Positions 42,296 to 48,447 of a stretch of 48,447 bases of DNA are shown here, piece after piece; positions within the stretch are counted from its first letter, which is position 1; each line of letters starts with the position of its first letter. Source of the stretch: an uncultured Bacteroidota bacterium (GTDB lineage: Bacteria > Bacteroidota > Bacteroidia > Chitinophagales > Saprospiraceae); the NCBI GenBank assembly GCA_937870795.1, contig CALMWS010000229.1:1-48447 (forward strand). The letters are read 5' to 3'. Under the pieces are notes generated by a model, which was not told the DNA's origin, searched no databases, and saw nothing but the letters and a program-made list of their open reading frames with translations. The translations under genes were made by a program, and so were the position numbers.

Positions 42296-43147
42296 TTAGG
42301 GGTTTTTATAAATCATATTGTCGATAAGGCGTACCTCTCCGGCCCAGACGGCAACACAGGCCACGATGTAGTCGTGCTGATGAATATCATGAACTGATTT
42401 TAGTGTGTAGCCGTCTACAATCGAAAAATATTCGGGTTTGAAGTCGGGCACTTCCATTTTTTTCATAGCCCATTTTTCTACCTCTCTGACTTCCATGGTT
42501 TTAAGTTTGGTTTTGGCGGCTTTGAGTGTTTTGTGAATGATAGCGGCCTGCTCCCTGAGTTCCGGGGTAAGTCGCTGGTTGCGAGAGCTCATGGCCAGGC
42601 CATTTTTTTCCCGAAGGATGGGGCAGACCACGAGTTGGGTCTTCATTTTGAGGGTTTTGAGCATGTGGGCCACGATGGTAAATTGCTGGAAGTCTTTTTG
42701 TCCCATGTAAAGATGGTCGGGTTGGACAAGATCCAGCAGTCTTTTTACGACCTGGGCCATGCCTTTAAAGTGGCCGGGGCGAAATTTACCTTCCATCATC
42801 TTATCAAGGCCTTTGAAGGGGAATTTTACTTCAGTCTCCAAATTGGGTGGATATACCTCCTCAACTGAGGGGGCATAAAGCAGGGAACAACCAGCTTCTT
42901 CGAGCACAACCCTGTCTTTTTGGAGGGTGCGCGGGTATAAAGCCAGGTCTTTGGCATTGTTGAATTGAGTAGGATTTACAAAAATGCTGCATACCACAAC
43001 GTCATTTTTGGCTAAAGCCGCTTTGATAAGGCTGATGTGGCCTTCGTGTAAGGCGCCCATGGTAGGCACAAAACCAACGGTATGTCCATCTTTACGCCAT
43101 GAGGAAATAGCCTGAAACAGGGCCTTATTGGTTTTTACTACTTTCAT
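42296..43147 (-). CDS. panC: Pantothenate synthetase
   Basis: 283 aa, condenses pantoate with beta-alanine using ATP, the last step of vitamin B5 synthesis. Motifs: TVGFVPTMGALHEGHISLI (HIGH-like), SIFVNPTQFN, PRTLQKD, YMGQKDFQQF, and VCPILREKNGLAMSSRNQRL (KMSKS-like loop). The ATG at 43147 is used; the longer frame from 43165 adds six unconserved residues. Divergent from fabF. No other pantothenate gene is in the window. Confidence 0.96.
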   Translation of the reverse strand: MKVVKTNKALFQAISSWRKDGHTVGFVPTMGALHEGHISLIKAALAKNDVVVCSIFVNPTQFNNAKDLALYPRTLQKDRVVLEEAGCSLLYAPSVEEVYPPNLETEVKFPFKGLDKMMEGKFRPGHFKGMAQVVKRLLDLVQPDHLYMGQKDFQQFTIVAHMLKTLKMKTQLVVCPILREKNGLAMSSRNQRLTPELREQAAIIHKTLKAAKTKLKTMEVREVEKWAMKKMEVPDFKPEYFSIVDGYTLKSVHDIHQHDYIVACVAVWAGEVRLIDNMIYKNP

Positions 43148-43277
43148 TGGGTATGGCTTTGACAATTAGTGAATTGGCATTTCAAAAAAAACCTGTGACG
43201 GCGAAAGTAGGCCAAATTTTAAAGTTTCGGAAAAAAATGAGAAATTTGCCTACCGGATCAACCGACTAATAAAAAAT

Positions 43278-44522
43278 ATGAGAAGAGTTGTAGTAACAGG
43301 AATCGGGGCATTGACACCCATTGGCAATGACGTGGCATCGTACGCCGAAGGCTTACGTCAGGGAAGATCGGGGGCAGGGCCCATCACCCGATTTGATGCA
43401 ACCCATTTTAAAACAAGATTTGCCTGTGAGGTTAAAAATTTTGATGCCGAAAAATACATTCACAAGAGAGAGGTTCGCAGGATGGATCCATTTACCCACT
43501 ATGCAATGGCTGTAGCAGAAGAAGCCATGAAAAATGCAGGGTTGGAAGGAGCCACCATTGACTTTGACCGTGCTGGTGTAATCTGGGGCAGTGGTATCGG
43601 AGGCTTTGAAACCATTGAACATGATATCGAAGAAGCAGCAGCATGGACTGGAGAACCAAAATATTCACCATTTCTGATACCCAAGTTGATTGCGGATATT
43701 GCGCCCGGACTTATATCCATTAAATATGGCTTCAGGGGTATCAATTATGCCACTGTTTCTGCCTGTGCATCTTCCACTCACGCCATCGGCAATGCCTTCG
43801 ATTATATTAGAATGGGTAGGGCAGATGTGATGATTACCGGTGGATCCGAGGCAGCTGTGACCAAAGCGGGTATAGGAGGATTTTCATCCATGAAAGCATT
43901 GAGTGAACGCAATGACGACGCCACTACTGCCAGCAGGCCTTTTGACAAAGACCGCGATGGTTTTGTATTGGGGGAAGGAGCAGGATGTTTGATCCTTGAA
44001 GAATACGAGCACGCCAAAAGAAGGGGTGCCCACATCATCGCAGAAATTGCGGGTGTAGGAATGACAGCAGATGCTTACCACATGACGGCTCCTCACCCGG
44101 AAGGGCTGGGAGCTACCAATGTGATGAAGCTGGCACTGGCTGATGCCGGTCTTCAACCCGAAGACATAGGATACATCAATGTACACGGCACTTCAACACC
44201 ACTGGGAGATGTTGCAGAAAGTAAGGCCATACTCAATGTATTTGGGGACCATGCCTATAAGCTCAACATCAGTTCTACCAAATCGATGACCGGGCATTTG
44301 CTGGGAGCAGCAGGTGCCATTGAGGCATTGGCATGTATCATTGCATTGCGTGATGGATTCATACCTCCTACCATCAACCACTTTACAGATGATCCGGATA
44401 TCGATGGAGGGCTCAACTTTACCTTTAACCAGGCACAGGAAAAATCCATAAAAGCGGCACTGAGCAATACCTTTGGATTTGGAGGTCACAATGCATCCGT
44501 GATTATTAAAAAAGTAGATTGA
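43278..44522 (+). CDS. fabF: Beta-ketoacyl-ACP synthase II
   Basis: 414 aa condensing enzyme extending acyl-ACP with malonyl-ACP in fatty acid synthesis. The Cys-His-His triad is visible: TVSACASSTHAIGNAFD (Cys near 164), INVHGTSTPLGD, and NISSTKSMTGHLLGAAGA. The glycine-rich end NTFGFGGHNASVI is typical. Its stop overlaps the rnc start. In many bacteria acpP precedes fabF; here acpP is absent and panC lies divergently upstream. Confidence 0.97.
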   Translation: MRRVVVTGIGALTPIGNDVASYAEGLRQGRSGAGPITRFDATHFKTRFACEVKNFDAEKYIHKREVRRMDPFTHYAMAVAEEAMKNAGLEGATIDFDRAGVIWGSGIGGFETIEHDIEEAAAWTGEPKYSPFLIPKLIADIAPGLISIKYGFRGINYATVSACASSTHAIGNAFDYIRMGRADVMITGGSEAAVTKAGIGGFSSMKALSERNDDATTASRPFDKDRDGFVLGEGAGCLILEEYEHAKRRGAHIIAEIAGVGMTADAYHMTAPHPEGLGATNVMKLALADAGLQPEDIGYINVHGTSTPLGDVAESKAILNVFGDHAYKLNISSTKSMTGHLLGAAGAIEALACIIALRDGFIPPTINHFTDDPDIDGGLNFTFNQAQEKSIKAALSNTFGFGGHNASVIIKKVD

Positions 44523-45241
44523 TTTTGGACACCCTCAGGCGTTTTTACAACATTTATTTTTCATCGGAAAAAGATTTTGCGCGCAAGATTAAACCACTTT
44601 TAGGTTTTACTCCGGTGAGATTGAGTGTATTCAAACAAGCCTTTTACCACAGGTCCATGAATGTGGATCAAAGTAATAAAAGCTTTAACAATGAACGCCT
44701 TGAGTATTTGGGTGATGCCATATTGAGCACCATCGTAGCTGAGTATTTGTTTAAAAAATATCCTGCCAAAGACGAAGGTTTTCTCACCAAAATGCGCTCC
44801 AAGATAGTGAGAAGACAAACCCTTAACGAAATTGCCGACAAGATGGGGCTCGACCTGATTCTATCGGAATATTCGCAAGGCAAGATGAGCAATACCATGC
44901 TGGGCAATGCCCTGGAAGCAATGGTGGGGGCCTTGTATATTGAATTTGGTTACAAAAAAACCAGTGCGTATGTGATACGTCAGATTTTGATGAAATATTT
45001 AGATATCCATGCGCTGGAGCAGCAAAACGACAATCACAAGAGCATTATACTTGAATGGTCGCAAAAAAATGGCCACGAAGTAGAGTTTGTGCAAATGAGT
45101 AAGATCAAAAACGACAAGCGGGACTTTTTTAGAATGGCGGTCATGGTAAATGGCGACAAGATATCTGAGGCCGAAGATTTCAATAAAAAAGCCGCAGAGC
45201 AAAAGGCAGCTGAGTTGGCAATTGTAGAACTTAAAATCTGA
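44519..45241 (+). CDS. rnc: Ribonuclease III
   Basis: 240 aa double-strand RNA endonuclease acting on rRNA precursors and mRNAs. The catalytic signature NERLEYLGDAILSTIVAEYLF and the second acidic site GNALEAMVGALYIEFGY are intact. The C-terminal dsRNA-binding domain (about 165-240) is diverged but ends with KKAAEQKAAELAIVEL. The start is TTG 44519 or TTG 44525, both overlapping or abutting the fabF stop, so translation is likely coupled. The fabF-rnc order is common to many bacteria. Confidence 0.95.
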   Translation: MILDTLRRFYNIYFSSEKDFARKIKPLLGFTPVRLSVFKQAFYHRSMNVDQSNKSFNNERLEYLGDAILSTIVAEYLFKKYPAKDEGFLTKMRSKIVRRQTLNEIADKMGLDLILSEYSQGKMSNTMLGNALEAMVGALYIEFGYKKTSAYVIRQILMKYLDIHALEQQNDNHKSIILEWSQKNGHEVEFVQMSKIKNDKRDFFRMAVMVNGDKISEAEDFNKKAAEQKAAELAIVELKI

Positions 45242-45269
45242 TTGGCCGGACTCAGTTATAAAAAACTTC

Positions 45270-46511
45270 ATGGATTCACTCACACAGATAATATTAGGAG
45301 CCGCCGTAGGAGAGGTGTGTTTGGGCAAACGCATCGGCAATCGCGCCATGTTGTGGGGGGCAATCGCTGGCACCATTCCTGATTTGGATGTGATATCCAA
45401 TTTGTGGCTTACTCCATTGCAAGGGCTGGTAGCGCACAGGGGCATCACCCATTCCCTGTTTTTTGCGATTGTATTTTCGTTTATCATTGCATGGCTGGTC
45501 AAGCGGTATTACGATTCCAACTGGTATACCAAAAAGGGAATTCGCCGACTTTCAGCTTTGTTGGGAAGCCTGGCTGTTATCAGTTTTTTTGGAGGGCTTA
45601 CCTCCTTGTTTTACATATTTGGAGTAGGGAGTTTCACGTTGGCCATGGTAGGTGGTGCTTTGATGGCGTTTGGCATTTATGTAGTGTATCGTACCTGGAA
45701 ATATTACGGACTGGTGGAAACACCCATTGACATTAAGGAAGGATTTTGGCCATGGTACAATTTTTTCTTCTGGACCATATTTACCCATCCGATTTTGGAT
45801 TGTTTTACGGTTTATGGTACCCAGCTTTGGGCTCCTTTTGATCGTACACGCATAGCCTGGAACAATGTGGCAGTGGCGGATCCGGGATATACAGTACCGT
45901 TTGGAATATTGTTGATCGCCGTGTCATTGTACCACAGAGAAAGTGCCATGAGACGAAAACTCACAACCCTAATGATGGCTTTCTGTATTGGTTACATGGC
46001 ACTCACCTTTGTCAATAAATATTACATTGACCAAATCTTTGAAGAAACTTTACAAAAAGAAGGCATTGTAGCCAAGCGGTATATGACCAATCCCACCATA
46101 CTCAACAACGTGTTGTGGTCGGCAACCGCAGAGACAGATTCGGCTTACTTTCAGGGATCTTATTCTCACTTTGACAGAGAAAAAAAATTTAAGCTGGTGC
46201 GCATACCCAAGCAGCATCAATTGCTGGGTGAGGTAGAGGGAGACAGCACCATTGAGATATTAAAATGGTTTAGCAACAATTATTATAGCGTGTTGGAAAG
46301 GCAGGACGGAAAGTTGCAATTCAACGACATGCGGTACGGAGTGTACAATGCTACCAAGGCGGGCATTGGTGAAGATGACTTCATTTTTAAATTTGTTGTT
46401 GTCAAAGACAAGCAGGGCAGGTACAGGCTCGACGGGGATGCGGGGCGGCCTCCAGCGGGTAAAGAAAAAGAGATGATGGCGATGTTGTGGGCCAGGATCA
46501 GGGGAATATGA
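45270..46511 (+). CDS. Metal-dependent membrane hydrolase, YdjM/DUF457 family
   Basis: 413 aa membrane protein. The N-terminal half has the YdjM-type motifs MDSLTQIILGAAVGEVCLGKRIGNRAMLWGAIAGTIPDLD and GLVAHRGITHSLFFA (His/Asp cluster likely binding metal), plus HPILDCFTVYGTQLWAPF. Five or six helices are followed by a soluble C-terminal domain (about 280-413). Activity unknown; E. coli YdjM is LexA-regulated and related to phospholipase-like hydrolases. It sits 28 bp after rnc. A palindrome and the ribosomal-protein promoter follow. Confidence 0.9.
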   Translation: MDSLTQIILGAAVGEVCLGKRIGNRAMLWGAIAGTIPDLDVISNLWLTPLQGLVAHRGITHSLFFAIVFSFIIAWLVKRYYDSNWYTKKGIRRLSALLGSLAVISFFGGLTSLFYIFGVGSFTLAMVGGALMAFGIYVVYRTWKYYGLVETPIDIKEGFWPWYNFFFWTIFTHPILDCFTVYGTQLWAPFDRTRIAWNNVAVADPGYTVPFGILLIAVSLYHRESAMRRKLTTLMMAFCIGYMALTFVNKYYIDQIFEETLQKEGIVAKRYMTNPTILNNVLWSATAETDSAYFQGSYSHFDREKKFKLVRIPKQHQLLGEVEGDSTIEILKWFSNNYYSVLERQDGKLQFNDMRYGVYNATKAGIGEDDFIFKFVVVKDKQGRYRLDGDAGRPPAGKEKEMMAMLWARIRGI

Positions 46512-46536
46512 AGATAACTCACATTACTTATATTTG

Positions 46537-46552
46537 ATAATCAGTTGATTAT
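46537..46552. promoter_or_regulatory. 16-bp palindrome ATAATCA-GT-TGATTAT
   Basis: 7-bp perfect arms about 58 bp upstream of the rpsF -7 box and 25 bp past the preceding stop. Could be an operator, or a weak terminator for the preceding gene. Confidence 0.35.
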
Positions 46553-46594
46553 ACATATTTTTGGCATCAACGGGCGCAATTTTGTTTTTTTTCC

Positions 46595-46602
46595 TATCTT
46601 TG
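46595..46602 (+). promoter_or_regulatory. Bacteroidota -7 element (TATCTTTG) of the rpsF operon
   Basis: An exact TAnnTTTG followed by CAC, 44 bp before ATG 46647. The T-rich stretch upstream has TTG only 10 nt away, so no canonical -33 is present. Confidence 0.65.
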
Positions 46603-46646
46603 CACTCCTTTTAAAATTTTATAATCAATTAAACTTCAATTAATTA

Positions 46647-47099
46647 ATGAAACATTATGAAGTAACTTTCGTTGTCGATCCCGTTCTGTCAGGCGACGAA
46701 ATTAAGGCGACAGAAAAGGCGTACGAGGAGATGCTCAAGAATGAGGGCTGTACTCTTGTACACGTGGATGAAATGGGACTTAAGCAGTTGGCGTATCCGA
46801 TCAACAAAAGATCTTCGGGTATTTTTTACTGCATAGAGTTCACTTCTGAAACCGGAGACATTATTGGTAAGGTGGAATTGGCCATGAAGCGTGATGAGCG
46901 TTTGATGCGATTTCTTACCATTGCATTGGACAAGCACGGTGTAAAGTACAACGCAGACAAGCGTGCCGGTTTGATAGGCAAGGTTAAGAAAAAGACCAAA
47001 GGCAAGCCACAGGATGAAGCTGCTGCTCCTGCTGAGGCGCCAAAAGCTGCACCTGCACCGGTAGCTGAAGAAGTGGCACAAACCGATTCAGCTGAATAA
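46647..47099 (+). CDS. rpsF: 30S ribosomal protein S6
   Basis: 150 aa. The S6 core (about 1-95: [29 protein letters not shown] ... [21 protein letters not shown] ... [18 protein letters not shown]) is followed by a low-complexity A/P/E-rich tail of about 40 residues ([22 protein letters not shown]), commonly longer in Bacteroidota S6. It binds S18 in the 30S platform. First gene of rpsF-rpsR-rplI, the conserved order; ssb, which lies within this operon in some bacteria, is not present between the genes. Confidence 0.97.
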   Translation: MKHYEVTFVVDPVLSGDEIKATEKAYEEMLKNEGCTLVHVDEMGLKQLAYPINKRSSGIFYCIEFTSETGDIIGKVELAMKRDERLMRFLTIALDKHGVKYNADKRAGLIGKVKKKTKGKPQDEAAAPAEAPKAAPAPVAEEVAQTDSAE

Positions 47100-47131
47100 T
47101 TCATTACGTTAACCTTTTAAAACAGACAGAA

Positions 47132-47398
47132 ATGGCTTCTAAAGACGATATAAAATTCTTAAGCAATCCAACCATTGGCAAACAAAGCAAAAAGTATTGC
47201 CGATTTAAAAAGTTTGGTATCCGTCACATTGACTACAAGGATGCAGACTTCCTTTTGCAATTTATCAATGAGCAGGGCAAGATTCTTCCAAGAAGGATTA
47301 CCGGCAACTCATTGAAGTATCAGAAAAAAGTAGCAGTGGCGGTTAAGCGTGCGAGACACCTGGCCATCCTTCCATTTGTTACAGACCTTTTAAAATAA
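47132..47398 (+). CDS. rpsR: 30S ribosomal protein S18
   Basis: 88 aa. Core text [63 protein letters not shown] is the S18 signature. It pairs with S6 on the small subunit. 32 bp after rpsF and 20 bp before rplI. Confidence 0.98.
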   Translation: MASKDDIKFLSNPTIGKQSKKYCRFKKFGIRHIDYKDADFLLQFINEQGKILPRRITGNSLKYQKKVAVAVKRARHLAILPFVTDLLK

Positions 47399-47418
47399 CC
47401 ATTTAAACCGTTGACAAC

Positions 47419-47865
47419 ATGGATATCATTTTATTGAAAGATATGGATAATTTGGGTGATAAGCACAGCATCGTTAGTGTTAAGCCCGGATATGGAAGGA
47501 ACTACCTGATCCCACAGGGTGTAGGTGTAGTAGCCAATGCAAGCAACCGTAAAAAACTGGAAACCCTTATCGCAGATGAGGAAGCCAAAGAAGCAGCCAG
47601 ATTGGAAGATTACCGTGCACTGGCCCAACAAATGGAGGGCAAGACCCTTAAGATTGGTGTTAAGGCTGGTACTTCAGGCAAAATCTTTGGTAGCGTTACC
47701 AATGTACAGGTAGCTCAGGCACTTAAAGAGCAATTGGGTCTTGACGTTGAACGCAAAAAGATTGTACTTCCTGAAGAAGTAAAAGACCTTGGCACTTATG
47801 CGGCTGTGGTAAACCTTCACAAGGAAGTTTCAACCAAAATAGAATTTGAATTGGTAGCCGAGTAA
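47419..47865 (+). CDS. rplI: 50S ribosomal protein L9
   Basis: 148 aa, two-domain L9: N-terminal DIILLKDMDNLGDKHSIVSVKPGYGRNYLIPQGVG binds 23S rRNA; a long connecting helix (about 40-75, rich in K, E and A) leads to the C-terminal domain (KIGVKAGTSGKIFGSVTNVQVAQALKEQLGLDVERKKIVLPEEVKDLGTYAAVVNLHKEV). Last gene of the operon, followed by a clear terminator. Confidence 0.98.
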   Translation: MDIILLKDMDNLGDKHSIVSVKPGYGRNYLIPQGVGVVANASNRKKLETLIADEEAKEAARLEDYRALAQQMEGKTLKIGVKAGTSGKIFGSVTNVQVAQALKEQLGLDVERKKIVLPEEVKDLGTYAAVVNLHKEVSTKIEFELVAE

Positions 47866-47887
47866 TCGGAAATCAAATGCATACAAC

Positions 47888-47916
47888 AAAAAGCCCTCAC
47901 TGCTATGGGGGCTTTT
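47888..47916 (+). terminator. Rho-independent terminator of the rpsF-rpsR-rplI operon
   Basis: AAAAAGCCC (47888-47896) pairs with GGGCTTTTT (47908-47916): 9-bp stem, 11-nt loop, ending in a T-run, 22 bp after the rplI stop. Confidence 0.88.
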
Positions 47917-48046
47917 TGTGTTTTAAGAAAGGCCTGAGGGCTTAACACGATAGACTGCACTTGTTATGTGCGGTGGAAAAATTAACCCTGGCCGTTCTCC
48001 GAAAAGTTGAGATATTAAAAGTGGTCATCATTCATTTTAAAATAAA

Positions 48047-48447
48047 ATGGGACGAAGAAAAAAGAACAAACGCGTTGTAGAAAACATACTGATAACGGGC
48101 ATAGCCGACAAAGGAATGTCGGTGGGTAGAAATGACGAAGGAGAAGTTTTTTTCATTGAAGATGCGGTGCCCGGAGATGTAGTCAACGCTGTAGTCATTC
48201 GCAAAAAAAAGAACCACAGCATTTGCAGGGTGAAGGAAACCGTGACCTTGTCTCCGGAAAGAACAACGCCCTTTTGTAAACACTTTTACCATTGTGGTGG
48301 GTGCAAGTGGCAGAATCTCAAATACGATTCACAAACCAAGTACAAGTTTATCAAAATTGTCAACGCCATGCGGCGTATTGGCAAGATGGACACCGAAGGC
48401 ATCATCAATACCGTAAGGTACAGCAAAGACATTCGTTACTATCGCAA
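48047..48447 (+). CDS. rlmD: 23S rRNA (uracil(1939)-C(5))-methyltransferase RlmD, N-terminal part
   Basis: Partial: runs off the window end after about 133 codons. The N-terminus (MGRRKKNKRVVENILITGIADKGMSVGRNDEGEVFFIEDAVPGDVV, translated by eye) is a TRAM domain for RNA binding. The following FCKHFYHCGGCKWQNLKYDSQTKYKF carries the four-cysteine iron-sulfur cluster arrangement of the RlmD/RumA family (C...CGGC; the fourth Cys may be missing or outside). The SAM-binding and catalytic Cys region lies beyond the window. RlmCD-type dual specificity cannot be excluded. ATG 48047. Confidence 0.85.
   Translation, partial: MGRRKKNKRVVENILITGIADKGMSVGRNDEGEVFFIEDAVPGDVVNAVVIRKKKNHSICRVKETVTLSPERTTPFCKHFYHCGGCKWQNLKYDSQTKYKFIKIVNAMRRIGKMDTEGIINTVRYSKDIRYYR

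Noticed and set aside
46603-46646. S6-S18 autoregulatory leader RNA upstream of rpsF
   Set aside because: The short AT-rich leader has no GC stem or CCG bulge typical of the S6:S18 binding element.

Overview
The window is a chromosomal stretch from a member of the Bacteroidota, most likely near the Saprospiria/Chitinophagia. Four things point there. Several secreted proteins end in type IX secretion (T9SS) type A sorting domains. Many starts are preceded by the Bacteroidota -7 element TAnnTTTG, and Shine-Dalgarno sites are scarce. Families largely confined to this phylum occur (DUF4292, DUF4261, DUF4348, an OmpA protein with TPR and PD40 repeats). The gene order TPR protein-DUF4292-EnvC is typical of it. 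No rRNA, tRNA, CRISPR array, insertion sequence or prophage was recognised.

Layout. 1-7.5 kb is housekeeping: dnaX with an A10 slippage site, a 2-oxoacid dehydrogenase E2, an OmpA/TPR/PD40 envelope protein, a small orphan, and ettA. 7.5-12 kb holds a four-helix-bundle protein, a structured intergenic element, and an envelope operon (TPR protein, DUF4292 lipoprotein, EnvC-like LytM protein; minus strand). 12-18 kb is a run of small accessory genes: a lipoprotein, DUF1801, DUF4261, a CPBP protease, an exported Ntn-hydrolase with a membrane tail, a cytochrome-oxidase-like fragment protein, an ICMT-like methyltransferase and a half-size EamA protein. 18.2-21 kb is the best candidate for a functional module: a Crp/Fnr regulator, then YHS protein, DoxX and an exported MsrB-MsrA fusion. 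A perfect 18-bp palindrome straddles the regulator's stop codon and sits about 40 bp upstream of the predicted start site of the redox genes. 21-23 kb carries a SRPBCC protein, an Arr-type ADP-ribosyltransferase and a Fic protein with its own upstream inverted repeat. 23-38 kb has T9SS cargo (hydrolase, Kelch-like protein, a 559-aa protein), a ClC antiporter, a GNAT enzyme, and a 1.4k-residue repeat protein whose last repeat is cut short and which lacks a sorting domain. 37.8-48.4 kb returns to housekeeping: MBOAT plus SGNH-like partner, asnS, panC, fabF-rnc, a YdjM-like membrane protein, rpsF-rpsR-rplI with a clear terminator, and the start of rlmD.

Most informative signals: the dnaX slippage site; the Crp operator/redox operon arrangement; the truncated four-unit repeat protein; palindromic operators ahead of the Fic and DUF4261 genes; and three unusual intergenic repeat zones (8.14-8.24 kb, 24.5-24.8 kb, 42.06-42.29 kb). 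No wholly new multi-gene defence or biosynthetic system could be supported. All assignments rest on reading motifs by eye, without database searches.
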